64,000 bases of DNA from Xiphias gladius (GCF_016859285.1 NC_053415.1:16183501-16247500); one strand, 5' to 3'. Counted from the stretch's first letter, positions 23,533 to 38,318 are shown. Notes: a model not told the origin generated them from the letters alone. Program-made: numbers and translations.

Positions 23533-26500
23533 TCAGTTGTTGTAATCTGTCCCCTCTAGGTGATCTGGGATGGGCAGTCCCGTGAGGACTGTTAAACACC
23601 TGTTCCACACATTGAACACAGGGCAAACTGGCTGAGCAAAGGCGATGTCAAACGTATACAAGTGCTGAGAGCCCACGGCATCGTAGAAAGACAGAGATCC
23701 AGAATCGTAGTCCAACAATACTCCAAGACGCCGCAGGTGGGGCGAGGGCTCAATAGGCATCTCCTTGCTGTTGTGACGCACCACCCACGAGTTGTTGCAG
23801 CGAGACAGTACCCAGGAGGCTGAGTTTTTGCCAATCCACTCATGTTTTGGCGCTGACTTGTACGCAATGCCCACTGCAAACCTGCGTAAGTAATGAAAAG
23901 TAAAACGGAAGATTTCATAAATACTGGTACATTTTTAGCATTGTAAATCTGAAACATTATCCATGATGAAATAAATACACCTAAAGGTCTACAGCCATGC
24001 TAGTGGCTCTGCGAGGATGTACTTAGGCACAGTGATGCTTGTTTTTGACCCAATGATGATGCTAGAGTAAAAGTCAGGGGATCACCAGAGTTATTACACT
24101 TCAATCTGTGGAGAACATGTATGTCTAGGTACCAAATTCCATTGGAATCTAGCCAGTAGTTGCTGAGATATTTCAGTATGGACCAAAATTGTCAACCAAC
24201 CATCAGACCCACACTGCAATCCTAAGAGCCAAGCCACTAGCGTGGTTGAAAACATGTACACTTTTTTACCATGTGCTTCCTCCTATCAGAGCCTCCCAGT
24301 AATGGCGGCCGCTGTCGATGTAGACATTTCCTGTGACGCCATAACTGCTGTGGCTGGAGAAGCGGTCCTGACTGTGGCTTTTCTTGGACGATGTCTCGTC
24401 CCTCTCCACTGTCAGGTTGTCATGGGACACCCTCAACTTCCGGTGAGCGGACTTTGGGTCCAACTTAAATGGCTGACCTTAAAAAAAAAAAAGAAAAAAG
24501 AAAAAAATAAGTTAGACATTTGAAGTTTTTCGAAATTTTAATTTCTGAAATGCATTACTAGAGTAAATTTTGTATAGTTGCTGAACTTGACATACTGTTT
24601 GTCTTGAGTTTCCCTGGTTCACTGCTGCGGTTTCCAGCCTGGTTAATGGCCTTCACTATGAAAATGTACTTTGTACCACACTGGAGTCCGTGCACAGTGT
24701 AGTGATTTTGCTTGATGTTTGGTACAATCATCCAGCTATCAGCAGAGTTACATAAACCTGCAGCCCGGACAGAGACAGAGTCACTGACAAAGAACAAACC
24801 AATTTATCATGGAAACACTTGAGTTAGTGCCTTTTTCAGTGTTCAGTGAAATTAAGAAGTGGAACAATACAGCTTAATTGCATGCAGCGTTTTGATCTAT
24901 AGCCGCTATTTTGACTCATCAAATATTTTCGCATTACGACTCATCCAAGGGTCCTTGAGCACTGAGGCAGATGAGAATAAATTGCCCGATCAAGCACACT
25001 GTGACCTTGATAGAGTGATCAATTCAAACAGCCTGTTGCTCATTTCAACCCCGAGATAATATCGAGTTTATGATATGCACCTGGATGTAAATCCAGTCTG
25101 ACTGAGCTGCTATTTTTTTTCCGTAAAGACACTGCAAAAATTGCAGTGTATTTTGGTAACATATCATTACCCATAAGAGTCAGGACAGAGCTCTCTTCTC
25201 CTGCTGTGACAATACAATATCATGTTTGGATATTGTAACATAGCCCTAAACAATTTAAAGTCATTCAGTGAAATCCTTTTCAAATCATTCCATCATTTTC
25301 ATGTTTTCCACAACAAACATGATACTGTCCTCCCACCTGAGACCGGAGATACACTTACTGACAACATTAGATTGGCTGGTGAAGATGGCGTATTGAAGTT
25401 CATATGATACAACAGAGAATTCATCATCTGATGTCCAGTGAACTGTGATTGTGTCATATGAAGCTGTACATAATTCCTCGCGGATTACTGGTGGATTTGG
25501 TGCTGCAATCGGAAAACAAAAGACATATTGTTCTTCTAAGACACAAATGAAAGCTCAGTAGACGCTATTCTGCACACAATGACATAAAAATAACAAACAG
25601 AAAAACTCACAGTATGTTGCGGAGACCCCTGGTGGTAAATAGCACCTTCCGTTTGTGTTTTCTTTTATCCTGACAAGTGTAATTAAGCTAGGTAGCGGTT
25701 CGTCTAGCTATTATAGCTACAGTCCCCATGCAGAGTTAAATTCATGCTGCACAACAGGCACTGAGCACAAACAATCAAACCTATTTCATTCAGCAGAAAA
25801 TAGTTCTTAATTGCAGCCTAGAATTTTTTGGCTTTTTAATCTTTTTGTCACTTGCTAACAGCCACAGTAATAGTTGGAAGTATTTAGTACCTGACAACCC
25901 CGCAACCCATACTTACCTGTGAGGTAATCCAAGCTTTCTAGCATTTTCTTCTCCCTCGTGAAGTCCAAAGCAAAACTATCAAAAGTGTCATTCAGATTGA
26001 TTTCTGGTAACAGGATTTGAGAGGATGCCGTTGCCATTGATACTCTGTAATAAAGAAGTACATACAAGACATTTGAGACAGTTTTGTACACTGTATACTG
26101 TATATCTGCTGTTGATGGTCGTGCCTTTCGCTGTTCCCTCACCTCTCACAGATACTTTTAGCTGTCTGAAGGAATCGAGCATGGTCTGTCTCTTTGAGGG
26201 TTTGGTCGGCTTGAGAGATGAGGGCGGAGGACCTCTCGATGCACTGTTTGCAGCTGGCTATCTGCTGGGCTAGCTTTCTCAGTCGCACAGACTGGGCAGA
26301 AAACAGGACATGTTGATAGATGAGAAGCTTGGTAAATAAACCAAGCAATGTACGGCCTTGACTGTATTAGGCACCAACCCACCAGATGCTTTTACATCGA
26401 CAGTAAGAGATTCCTTCTGGGGAAAAATCTGATTTTATGTTTTTCAGTTGTGTAATACTGTTGCAAAAGCTACACTACCACAAGAGATGTATTTATTAAA

Positions 26501-29500
26501 CCTCCCTCATAACACTGGCACAGTAACCAGACCCTCCTATTCCCCATCTGTGCCTCCCTGGCTGAAAGCAACCTCACAACTTGACATGAGGCACGGGGTG
26601 AGGAAGGAAAGAGTCCTCCTCCAGAGATGGTCATCACAGGAAGCAGGGCTGATCTTACTCTGACACTGAACACAGCACAGCATGCTACCGCCTCTCTAAT
26701 GGCATCAACAGGGGAAAAGGAAGGGAAACGATTCAAGAGGAACAGCACATTCGCACTAAATGTATGGAACGTGTGCCAGACATACTCAAGAGCCTGGGAC
26801 TGATACTGGGCACAGGACAAAACAAAGCAATAAATTCTGCAGGCCTGTGAGTGTTTCAGTGTAAGCAGCCTTCAAGTTTGTAGAAACAAGTATACAAGAC
26901 CAAATAAAATAATTTATCCAAACAGACGTGAGGACATGTCCCCTGCTGCCAGCTGTCTGAGCTACATAGTCGGACAAAGAGAATGAGCTTGAGCTTGTGA
27001 ATAAGCTGGGATGTCAGAAAGCTTTCTATGAACCGTTAATGCATTGTACATTTTCTCAGGCAACTTGAGCTACCCTGGACTACAAAGGCACAAAACATAA
27101 CCAGAAAGCATATACGTATACATTTCCAGTTGGGAAGACAGTAGACAATTAGCAAGTCGTCATTGTCGCGTTGTAACTCTCAATTTAGGCAACTTCATGT
27201 TGTAATTTGAAAGAACTGCAAACTCCTTTCTGGGTTAAAAAAAAATGTAATAACCATTCAGGTTTATGAAACATATTCAAAACAAATCAAACTCAATAAC
27301 TTGTAAAGCTAAAAAAAATTAAAATACATTTTAGTTTAGTTTCTTAAAGTGAGACTATGATTTAGATTCTTTAGATTCTCTAAAGTCATTCACTTTAAAG
27401 ACATAATCATTTGGCAACATGACAGAGTGAATGGAATGGAAACAACATGTCTCCTGATGAGGTATCCTGTTTTTACTTCTTGTGTAGATAAGTTTGGTTG
27501 AGTTGATTTTTACTTTTGTAATAAAATAATTAAAATGTAAAGTTTATGACTGGCTCGGTTCGTGCCTCTTATGTATTACCATTTCAGCACAATAAAAAAG
27601 ATGTTAGCCCATTTCTCAACTATATTTCCTGTTACAGGCAGTTGGAATTAAAATACTATGTCCTGGGTTTTTTGTAAAATGCAAGCAACATATTATTATT
27701 TTTTTTTATTTTTTATCACAATACATAACACTGAAAAGAAACAACAATATATGCCAATGTAAGTGATAACACATTTCTTAAAATTTTGGTAAATGTACAA
27801 ATTGAGCGAGGACATATGTAATTTTTGGAAATCATCTTTTTTTGGAATAAGGAAAGAGAGTCGCAACTTGGGGTATCGGTTAAATATATTTTTAATCATG
27901 GACCAGAACATTTAGTCTTTGAAGATTGTGGAAAACACCTTCAGAACAGCAGCAAGTGCTGTTAAAGAACCTCTTGGGTTTCTATTTTCAGGAAAATCAG
28001 ATCCTTGACAGACATGTGGTGTTAATACATGAGACGCACAAACTGGGGCTAATCTGGGATATGCTAAAATGTAGTGTGAGGGTAGCACAAGTAGGGAAGG
28101 GTGATAAAGTTAGTAAACTGACTTCAGTAATGTCAGTCACAAAGGAATACCTACTAAAGTTTGCTAACATTTGCCTCCATAAGCTACTGGCCATACTAGA
28201 CCGACCAAGACTGTGGCAAACCTCCCTGTGTGTATTTAATTGCACAAGGGTGTGTTTTTATTGCTTATGAATTCCACTGCTCATTTGCAAGAGGAGAAAT
28301 GTGTTATTGTTTCTTTCAAAAGCTACATACCGTTGCTTTGAAAGGTAACGCTTGAAGAGACAAGGTTTTACCCAACAACGATTTGTTACTACTGAACTGA
28401 ATAAGAACAGCACACTCAGGGTTTTGAGTTGTAAGCCAGCTTGTCAGCTGTGTGTGTGTGGGGGGAGCTTGTCAGGATGTGCAAGGTGATAAACAAACAA
28501 AGGTTATCAAGACACAAAAGGAGATAAACAGTACCTTTCCCTCCTTTATCTTGGTAGCTATGATTTGTCTTCGCTGCTGTATGATATTAATCAGCAGTTC
28601 ACACTCCTCAAGCAGCTTGTTTTCTTGTCGCGATGCATTTGCCTAGACAAGGCGTACAGTTAGTATAAGACAGTCAATACTGGACGTCTAATTCATTTGC
28701 ACTGACAAAACGTTGTACTGCACAAATCGAAGTTTGGAATCATTATAACATGCATTACTGACAGCGCGGTCAATTCTATGCAAACCTCATGTGGCAGGAA
28801 AACCACATTAGAGTCTAATTCATGTCATTCCATCTCATGTTGGGCACAGGCCACAGTGGCAATCGGCCGACCTCGTTCATTTTGTCTTTTCATTCCAAAC
28901 ACATGCACGATCACAGCCATTGTTGTAAACATGTGGGAACCAGTAATGAGTTGTCTTTAATGAAGTGACACTCAAATTTACCAAAACTAGCATGCTTAAT
29001 GATCTGTGTTAAGCAGGGTCAGTAACCAATGCATGGTGAGGTGATATAATGAACAAAAGAAAATACAGCATAAATATAAGAATATATCCTGACCATCCTT
29101 TATTTGGTATGCTTTTTGAGGACTCACACTTTATATGTTTATTTCGCAGTTTATATTTAAATACTTGGCCCACATTTGTCTGAAAATACTCAATTTGCAG
29201 CAAACTGCATGCATATTGTAGATATTATTGATCTATAGACTAATGAGCACTTAATGAAAAGCCAACCTGAGATACAGTAATTCATCAAGTTGTTAATAAT
29301 TTAGTTTTTTTTAGAGTTGTTGCCCATGAAATGCTACAGAAGCTAACGGTCCCCACCTGAAAGGGAGCAGATTAACAACCTCACCTCCACGTGTTGGCAG
29401 GTTTGGATAAGTTTGCCCATCAGACTTTCCAACTCACTGGTCCTCTTGATTAGATTGCTGAGGTTGGAATCCAATGCTTGCTGCAAAACAAAATTGTAAA

Positions 29501-31551
29501 GGAATATTTCATTACACACTGCCCCCCCCCCCAACATCAAACTGTAAACAGCTGAATAAATCTTGGAGGAGAGTTAGGTGAATGGGAACATAAAGACCAT
29601 ATCTGGCCTGGGTGTAATGAGCACAGGGGAGGATACACAAGGCTGCCACTGGATATGAATGGCCACATTTGGGCTCTGATCAGTGTGGAGCAACCCCCCC
29701 CCCCCGGTCCTCCCTGTGTGCCAAAGATCCCATCATACTGCCTGCTGAGGCCACGGAGCTTAGCAGAGCATCTGCCAGTGATTTGGACAACTAAACCCCA
29801 GCTGTGTTAATCACTGACTCAGATCAAAGGCTTATGTTTCAAACTTAATCTGTTACTTTAATTGGGCAGCATGATGATTGTGTACTGTGGTGGTACAAAA
29901 CATCTTCTGATATTGCAAGAGTTATTATTCTTAAATAAAAGATAAATGCAGAGTTACGTTACAGTGTGCCATCAATGATTTAAATTAAAACAAAAGTATA
30001 ATCCCATCAAAATTCAGAAAAGAGGTGTAGCACATTCTATCTAACTCCAACATTGATTGACAGATGTTTTAATACACACACTAACACCAGAAAACAAAAA
30101 AGATCTAAATTATTAGTATTCTGTGATGCTTTAACAAGCCTAGTTTTTTCAACTGGATCAGATAAAAACAGAAAAATGCTTGTTTTAATCTATTATTAAA
30201 AGTCTTTAATAAGATATGTGAATTGATTTGTGATTTTAAAGAATTAATGTGTGTTGGAATTTATATTAAATTCCTCTCCAAATGTTCAAAGCACAAACAT
30301 TAAAAAACCTTTTCCTCCAAAAAACATTTCAAAAATTCCCCCAAAATATAACTCTGAACTTCCTTCAAGATTTCATTTTGTCCAAAGAAAAACTGCAAAT
30401 AGTTGGGAGACCTTTTTCAGCTCAGATGTTTCACATTGTGATTTTATAAGGTGTGTGCATCACTGTGTACTAAAATAGCAGAGGCCTTGTTTTATGCTCT
30501 CACAAATATGATTTATTTATAAGCAAGAGAAGGTGATGAAAGCAATTTCAAATGCTGAGTTGCAGTTAAAGGTGAGGTGGGTTTTAAAATGGACACATGA
30601 AACGTAACATATTGATCAAACTGATGTAGAATATAGCCAAATGCATAAGCTTAAAAGTCTACATTATTTTTGTTGTTTGATTATGACAAGTATAACATAA
30701 ATAAAGCCATACAGACAGAGAGCAAATGGGAAAGACAGAAAGCCTGAGAATTTAAAGCCTAAGTACTGGATTTCTCAATGCACCTAAAATATGGCTTCTC
30801 GTGCAACATTAATACTCTCCATGTGTTTAGACAGCTCTCTCTAATGGAAGTCTCTTTCCTAAACTCATTTAAAGCTGATGAGAGGAAAGAATAGCAGCTT
30901 CCTTTTGTATGCGAATGCTTCTGGTCCCACACCTTTACTTTGGCCAGTCTCTCTTCCTTCCTCTCACAGTCCTGACAGTGACCTGTCAGGACCTGGAGTT
31001 TTATCCTGTGTCAACATTAGAAATTTTATCCATTGTAAAAGGTTGTCACTTTATCCTGTGAACACCACAGGTCCTGAGACACATCTGCGATTTTTACTTT
31101 GTTGGAGGGGAGTTTAAGCTTTCATTGAATTTAACAAAATCACATCATATGTGCTGTTCTAGTGCATAAATATACAGCGCGGTGCAGTATCCATTTACTT
31201 TATACTCTATAAGCTGTGAACTAAAGGCCCAATCGGTTTTTTTAAACATATACATTACAAGCACACACAAGAGCTGGACTAGTATGGTTTTCTTTTCTGC
31301 TTATAATTTTAAGTATCGGTTTGTTGTACAAATGTTTTTTATGTATATACAACTTAATGAGCTGCTAATTTTCATAATACTGTATGTTGTCAAGTGTTAT
31401 GTATTAAAACACTAGTCAATCAAAGGAAGGGAAACACAGGTTCCAAACCTGTTTTACATTTAGGTTGTGGTTCCTTCACCTTTTGATTATATCCAAATCA
31501 CAGATTGTGCCTAAATAACCATCATATAATGTGTTTCATATATATATATAT

Positions 31552-31623
<72 letters not shown>

Positions 31624-34600
31624 CACCTTAGAATGAAATTATAGCAGATAATGATTAACCTTTATAGTTCAGGAAGGGCCTGAAGCATAATCTGATATGC
31701 TAATCCTGCAGAACAAAACAACAGGTCAGAAAGGTCCTTGCTGCGTTTCAAATATGATGCACTGTAGCCCAGGTGCCTATCATTGCCCGGTACATTCTGC
31801 AAGAGTTTTTTCAGGAACATTAATCATGGCATAATTATAATACAAAGTCATATGAAATAAATAGTGGATGTTAAATTAGCTGAACATTTGACTGCTATGA
31901 AAGTTTGGGGTCTTAGAGGTGTCACTAATAAAACAGGTGATAAAATACAGTCCTATAAAAATAATATTTAAGCAAGATTATTTTTATGTGACATGACTAT
32001 AACTATCTATTTTTCGCGAAAAACTAATATTAGATATGTCAGCACTGTGGTTTAGTGATTGGCACTTTTACCTCAATATAGGAAGGTCCTAGGTCTGAAT
32101 TTCATTACTGGCGCATTCTGTGTTTCTTCCCACAGTTCAAAGCTTTTCGACTCAAATTCAGTTCAAACTTAAAATTGCCTTTGAATGTGAGTGTTTTGTT
32201 TGTTTATAAATAAGCCCTGCAACAGACTGGCAACCTGTGGTTTTTCCTGAACATGCAATGGGCAAAATGTTCTTCCCTTTTGCCCACTGCATGTTGGGAT
32301 ATGCTTCAGCCACTCCTCTGTCCCTAAATAGGACTGCATTTACATGATATAAATAATGGATGATGGATAGATAATATGATATATAATGCCAGACCAGGGT
32401 CATGTGACATAATGCCAAAACCAGACTGAAGGAATTACTGCATTATACATGCACATACACACAGACACACACCTACGCCTTAACAATGTCACAATATCCC
32501 TTCGTGAGAGAGATGAGGCACTCTCTTCAGAGACATGTGAGGCACTGTTACTGTAAACATGAGTTTGGAAAAACCAGCAACTATGAACGAGCTCAGCTGC
32601 ATGCCACCTGGGTCCTGTCCTGCTGCGTGCCATGGGAAAATTTCCCTCTAAGACGGGAACTGCTCTTTCCTCTGTCACTTGAGGCTTCTAACAATGCAGC
32701 TAACTGCAAGTAATATGAGGTCAAGGGGACACAAAAACAAATAAAGATACAGATTATTAAAATAGATCCCATTTGTAAAAATTACATCAAGCAACTGAAG
32801 ATTTTATACGGCAGGGAAAAAAGATCATAGCTAGTAAGTCTATCAGAAGATAAAGGATTAAGGACTCAACTATTCAACTAAATCCGTGCAGTACTTTACT
32901 GTCTTGCACCACTTGGAGAATGTGATTATTAAAAGAGAAAGAACAATACTGTACATAAACCTAAACATCGAATAATGGAATCGCATAGCAGGATACTGTA
33001 ATTGTCACCTTAATAACCACTGAGACTGCATTACCATGTCCCATTACTATGTCGCTGACCATTTGCATTAGGTGCAGAATGTATTTCGCTCCCATTTCAC
33101 TCTTTCTGTTGGTTTTCAAAAGATAAATAAACGCATTGAAGCCCTCGAAAAGCAGCATTCAGGTTTAGGTTTTTCCATAACATAAATCTGTCCCTGAATG
33201 TGTAATTAAAGAAATGATGCTGATCACCTGGTCTGCCTCCTGGTGTGAATGATCACGCCCCACACAGAGAAAGCGGCCAGAAGATTTCTGCACAATGACA
33301 GCATGATCAAACAAAGGAGACAGGTTAAGACTGGTCCACTGATCTATCTTGCCAAAAGATTGTTTGCATCCCAGTTCCACTGTGACCAAGCATTGTGAAA
33401 CAGAGGAACAGGCACAAAAGGTTTTACTTGTGATACATTAAACCTCCCTTTTGTGAGTCATGCGTGAACACTGTGAGTGTTAATGAGAAAAGGAGGACCC
33501 TCGTTTCTATTTTGTGCAGTCTACGCCATGCAATTCTCCGGATAAACTTCAGGATAAACTCGGGCAAACTTTGAAGGAACTGAAAAGCTCGATCCAGCTG
33601 AGTTCAAGACTTATTTCCAAATTAAAATAATAAATATTTTGATGAAGTGAGAGAAACTGCCTTGCTTCTGTACAGCTAACTTGCTATTTCAAGGCTTCAA
33701 AATAAAGCTCCCCTGCATGATTGCCTTGTTGTGGCTATAAAACAATCCCATCAGGTTGCTGGAGCCACAGTAGAGACCAACTGTCTTGGCAAAATACTGA
33801 CGTTATAAATCAAAATCTCTTATAAGAGAAGCTCATTCAAGTCTACATTGGAAGGAATGCAAAGCCACCTTTTTATGCTCCAACAAACAGCATCTTCTCG
33901 TGTCTTATTGATGTCAGCCCATCTGCTGAAAGGGAGCCGTTCCACTTAGCCTACAAACTGTGAAAGCAGTCTCTTGCATTGGGTGCCATAACATTTAAGA
34001 CTGGTCAAGTGAGATACAGCTTCCAAGTACCTTAACTGTGTGTCGCATTTCATATGTGTTTAGACATTTCCTAAGATGAATTTGGTCTCAGTGGATAAGG
34101 CTGTCGATATTCTGTATTTTTGTTATGGCCAACAAATCCCAAGTAAAGACCAAAACCAAGCCACAAGCCCATTCATTCCTACTGAAGACACAGATCTTTA
34201 AAAACAAGTCATGTATGTGTAGTTTCTTTTTTAAAAATAGGCAAAGTAGTTTCTTAAAACGGCTGGTCCATGTAGTTTTTAGCAAACATAACTCAAACAG
34301 GAGTAAATTATGTATTTGTTGGCGACTATTTTCAGTCACGGGTTTGGTATGTTAATAAGCATTTACGGTAGATGGACGGTTTATGTGGGATTGACTCAAA
34401 ATAAACTACGGTGTCCATCTCCATCATAATGAAGGAACACGTCACCCAGTGCAACGGCACAGCTCATTTATGTGTTCTTATGTGTTTCTAGACAACAATG
34501 GAGGTCTATGGAACACAGAGGATTAAGCTATCTCAGGCTTTGGCTACACAGATTTGTTGGAAGGATCAACTGGATTTTTTGAAAATAAGAAAAATACAGA

Positions 34601-35977
34601 ATATCACCAGAAATAAACGTTATTGTAAAATCTAATCGGGTGATGAAGTAACTTTTTTAGTTTTAATTCAAATGCCGCTGTAGATTCGCTTAAAGATTAT
34701 GCCTGCTTCACATCTGATTTACAACAATAAACGATGTTTCACAGAGATACATCTAATTTGCAATAACCTTAGTCAGTATTAACTTATTTGTACTTGTAAG
34801 GGAAATTGTATTTTTCAAGTGGTCCATCATTTGCATTATTTGCTTAATGTGCTTTTCACAGAGGGGCCTGATTTACATTTTTGTATAAAAAAGAGACCAT
34901 GAAGTTTTTGTTACTTGTAAAACTAATTTAGCATCACAGTTAAAAAAGCAAATGATGAGATTTAGTTTTATGCACCAATGTTACACCTATTCAAAACAAA
35001 AACATTGATTTCCAATATTTTTTTCTGATTAAAAGAAGTAATTTGTTACAAATTATAGTTGTGGTTTACGTCAGTGTCTGCACTACTTTCTACAAAACTA
35101 AAATCAAGCAGCTCAAAAGCACCATTATATCTTTTATAAAATGGAAATGCAACACATCTATTAATAGTTGTGTGCCAGTCATACCGTGATCGTGTATAAG
35201 CTGAAAAGAGGTTTTGAACAAATGTTTCTGAGGGACTAAAATTAGAAGGAACAGTTTTTTCAGTGTACCACTGATCCTCTAGCATTCCTCAAACTAAAGA
35301 TTATTTCTTACCTTAAGTTTGTCATATCGGTCGCTGAGGGCTGCTACTTGGTGGTCTCGGTGTCGGCCAACCAGCTTACACAATGCACAGATCAACTGTT
35401 CGTCTGTCACACAGTACATGTTGACCTTCTCGTCCTCATGCTCCAGACACATAAGCCCTCGCAGATGGGAATCCAGCAAGGGCTCGATTAGTCGGTGGCC
35501 CGTGAAGGGCTTCTTGTTGGGGTGGGTGGCCTTAAGACACTCGTCGCAGTATGACACCTCGCAGGTGACGCAGGTCTTCACAGCATCCTGTGGAGGGTCC
35601 TGCTCACAGAACTGACACTGCACCCGGTCACTGGCGGATGTCATGGCTTTGCTGTCAGGGATGGCTCGCTCACGCCTGGTCTCGTTAGGAGAGTTAGGTC
35701 CACTTAGAGAAGCTTTCTGGTAGCGGTCAATGATGTTCTGTAATGTAACGTTGCGTTTGAGTCCTTCTAGGCCCCTCTGGTTGAGGGTGATAACATAGCG
35801 ACAGGTTGGGCACTGAAAGGCGCTGATAGACTGGATTGGCTCACTGGGGGTGCAGTGGGAGACCAGAATACGATGGGCACAGTTGAAACAAAGGCTGTGA
35901 GCACAGGGCAAGAGCAGTGGGTCCTCAAAGAGCTCCAGACAGATTGGGCAGGTCAGCTCCGACTCCAGTGTTTCCAT
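23533..35977 (-). CDS. mid1: Midline-1 (TRIM18) E3 ubiquitin ligase, complete coding region
   Basis: Exons in transcript order are 35312-35977, 29385-29480, 28535-28642, 26143-26291, 25917-26044, 25359-25502, 24596-24757, 24270-24477 and 23533-23881. They join in phase to 669 codons plus TGA; human MID1 has 667. The order is RING ([20 protein letters not shown], first zinc cysteines C10 and C13), B-box 1 ([19 protein letters not shown]), B-box 2 ([13 protein letters not shown]), coiled coil, COS box, fibronectin III ([20 protein letters not shown]) and PRY-SPRY ([22 protein letters not shown]). '[20 protein letters not shown]' and '[12 protein letters not shown]' favour MID1 over MID2. MID1 binds microtubules, recruits alpha4 through B-box 1 and targets PP2A catalytic subunit for ubiquitination; human mutations cause Opitz G/BBB syndrome. 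The start is the ATG in GAAGATGG; no earlier in-frame ATG lies nearby. An AG acceptor at 36004-36006 suggests that exon begins at 36003. Confidence 0.97.
23985..24250. repeat. Dispersed percomorph repeat in a MID1 intron
   Basis: It begins 'ctacagccatgctagtgg' and contains 'gtcaggggatcaccagagtt', 'gttgctgagatatttcagta' and 'gagccaagccactagcgtgg'. These are hallmark pieces of a very common percomorph interspersed repeat, here with an internal deletion. It fills most of the intron between exons 24270-24477 and 23533-23881. No coding potential. Confidence 0.6.
31539..31620. repeat. (TA)n microsatellite followed by poly-T
   Basis: About 55 bases of alternating TA, interrupted once by 'tacacata', followed by an uninterrupted run of about 28 T. 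Likely variable between individuals. Confidence 0.95.
32040..32375 (+). mobile_element. Diverged tRNA-headed SINE relic
   Basis: It starts 'cagcactgtggtttagtgat' with 'aaggtcctaggtctgaat' (tRNA-like A and B box region). It continues with 'cttcccacagttcaaag', 'taaattgcc'-type sequence, 'ccctgcaacagactggcaac' and 'gggatatgcttcagccac', ending in 'aatggatgatggatagata'. This is the order of a widespread teleost SINE. The copy is old and internally altered. Confidence 0.65.
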
Positions 35978-36006
35978 CTTCAGGCAAAACAAAGAGGGGT
36001 TGTCTG

Positions 36007-36130
36007 CGAAATCCAGGGAAGCTGATTAGCTATCTGTAAAGATGACACAGAAATAAATCAGAAAATGGTGATAGCTATATGAAAAGGGTTCAGCTGTGGG
36101 AGTTAATATGTTGATTAGCGTCATGTATTT
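36007..36130 (-). other. Sequence upstream of the MID1 coding exon
   Basis: The polypyrimidine/AG context at 36004-36006 (coding strand TTTCGCAG) indicates that the 5' UTR continues in an upstream exon. No core promoter is visible here. Confidence 0.4.
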
Positions 36131-36460
36131 AGAGCTAAAACGATTATCCGATTTATAGTTCATTGAGAGAAAATGAATCAGCCGCTAATATAATAATCAA
36201 ATATTCTATTTTTCAAGGAAATATACTAAACATTCCTTTGTTTCAGCTTCTCGGTTGTGAGGATTTTCAGCTTTTATTTGTCTTAAGTGATAGTAAATTG
36301 AATATCTTTGAATTTTGGACTGTTGGTCGACCAAAACAAGCTATATGAATCACCTTTGACTTACGGAAATTTTAACAGGAACCAACAAATGATCAACTTC
36401 ACCAATAAAAAATCAACTGCTCAATTAATTGATAGTGAAAAGAGTTTTTATTGCAGCCCT
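36131..36460 (+). repeat. Dispersed percomorph repeat ending 'ttgcagccct'
   Basis: It contains 'gctaaaacgattatccgatt', 'cagcttctcggttgtgagga', 'tttggactgttggtcgacca', 'caattaattgatagtgaaa' and the terminal 'ttgcagccct', which is the component order of a repeat common in percomorph genomes. It is non-coding and lies just upstream of the MID1 coding exon. Confidence 0.6.
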
Positions 36461-38232
36461 AATTTACCAAGTTTAGACATGAAGCCTCACTGAAAAAAAT
36501 GCGAACACCACAGACATCGTGCATATTCTGTCTGTATTTTCAAGTTCTTATGAAAATAAAAACTAAATTATTCATAACTATCCTGTTATTTGATTTCCAT
36601 TGCAAACTGAATATGAAATATTATGTAAATATTTGTTACAGATATCTGATTATGGAAATGAAGCAAAATGGAAAAATAAAACAAGCAGGGCGGAAAATAC
36701 TCAAAGACACGTGTTCGCATATAATGCGTATATCAGACTTGTGTATGCTCTATTTGGCTGAACTTACAACTTAGAAAATGTGGCTCATTTTAATTTGGCA
36801 CAGAAATAGTCTAGCCCATCCCCGTGTTTTCCTCTCTATACTGTAGTCCGTAGGCCAGCAGGCCAGTGAGGACTGACAGCTCAGCCAAGCAGAAGTCTAT
36901 TGGCCTGCTTGCTGATGGCTGGGGCTCCACACTATCACAGACACTAAGCCTTTGTTCCCGGCCAGTCAGACACCCCAGCTGCGAGTGGACACACTGTGCT
37001 CATAGCGTCTCTCTACGTGAGCTCTCCACCTCCACTCATTATGTGTGAAGAAGGCAAAAGCTCATTATCAGGACAGTCGGACACAAGTAGCCTTTTGAAG
37101 TTGTGAGGATACAGCAATTACCTCTGAGCTACAGACCTGGGTTTGTTCTTTCCACTCTATTCAAATCTTCACAGACATTCAGCTTTCCCACTGTACTGTA
37201 CAAAACAAGAGGCGATTGTTGTACTTGTCTCTAGTGACTGGGATGCATCTGTGGGCCTTTGTTTCTCGGCTATTTTGTTCTTTAAAGACAAAACAGCAAA
37301 TGCAAGTGTCTAGAAGTTATCACAGAGAATCACAGACAACCTCTTCACTATGCAAACCCTTCAGTCTTAAACAGAATGTGTTAAACATCAAGCCTTTTGG
37401 CACAGATATTATTTTAAAGTTGGTGTTTTTATGATTCATTAACATATCTCTCTTAATACTCTTAATTGTACACTTTTCAATGTCCATTCTAAACTACTGT
37501 ATGTTTGTGGTGAATAATTCTTAACTGATTCATGTAAGTATAAGTAGCCTAAAATCAAACTGTGGCACATGAAACTTCTGATTCACTTGTCTGACATGCT
37601 ACCATTTCTTTGACAGGGTTTCACTCCGAAACACAAGACCACATCACATAATTTTTAGCAAAGCTATCAGCTACAACAGAGTGGCTCCTGTATTTACACA
37701 AGTCTCGTCAAACAGGATAAGTTGTAGATTCAACCAGGCTGTCCTAAATACACACAGAATTAAGAGCTTTGTAGGTCAAACACAATGCAAATACACTTAT
37801 CCTCTGATGTCATCACCTGTGGTATACTTGTAGCTTGTAAAATAACACTGTGGCAAAGAGGCACCGAAACTGCGTTAGAGCCCCAAGTAAATTAAGCACT
37901 CCTGAAAGCTCTCCCATTCATACACAGTTTACTTTACCCACCGATGGATTTCGCCCCACTTTACACTGCCGAGACATTTCTGCTGAAGGAAAACTTCTGA
38001 CCTGAATCATGAAAATATATTTATGACAACAAATGCACCGGCTATAAACCCCAGCATGCTGTAGAGAGGGGCATCCAGATGGCACGAGTCTTCACAGCCC
38101 CAGTAATCCTGCAGCAGAGCTGTCATTAAGCAAGGGGATTGAGCAAGAGGTAGCAAGCACAACAGGAAAAGTTGCCCGACAATTCCAGGAAAGCCAGCTC
38201 CACCTACAGCTGGAGCGCTGGCCAGTACTGGA

Positions 38233-38233
<1 letters not shown>
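36461..38233. other. Gene-free upstream MID1 interval
   Basis: No recognisable coding exon or strong repeat. It is AT-rich up to about 36.8 kb and then of mixed composition. Confidence 0.5.
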
Positions 38234-38280
<47 letters not shown>

Positions 38281-38318
38281 AGACAACAGCGAGAGAGTGA
38301 GAGGCAGAGAGAGAGGCA

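Larger units (their letters stand above)
29481..35311 (-). other. mid1: Largest MID1 intron between the first two coding exons
   Basis: This 5.8-kb intron separates the RING/B-box exon from the first coiled-coil exon. It holds a TA/poly-T microsatellite (31539-31620), a SINE relic (32040-32375) and poly-C runs near 29690. Minus-strand open frames seen here (for example around 33165-33389 and 35046-35285) have no family resemblance. Confidence 0.7.

Noticed and set aside
35978..35992. Extended MID1 N-terminus (five codons upstream of METLESEL)
   Set aside because: The upstream extension starts at a TTG; family members start at METLESEL and the ATG at 35977 fits.
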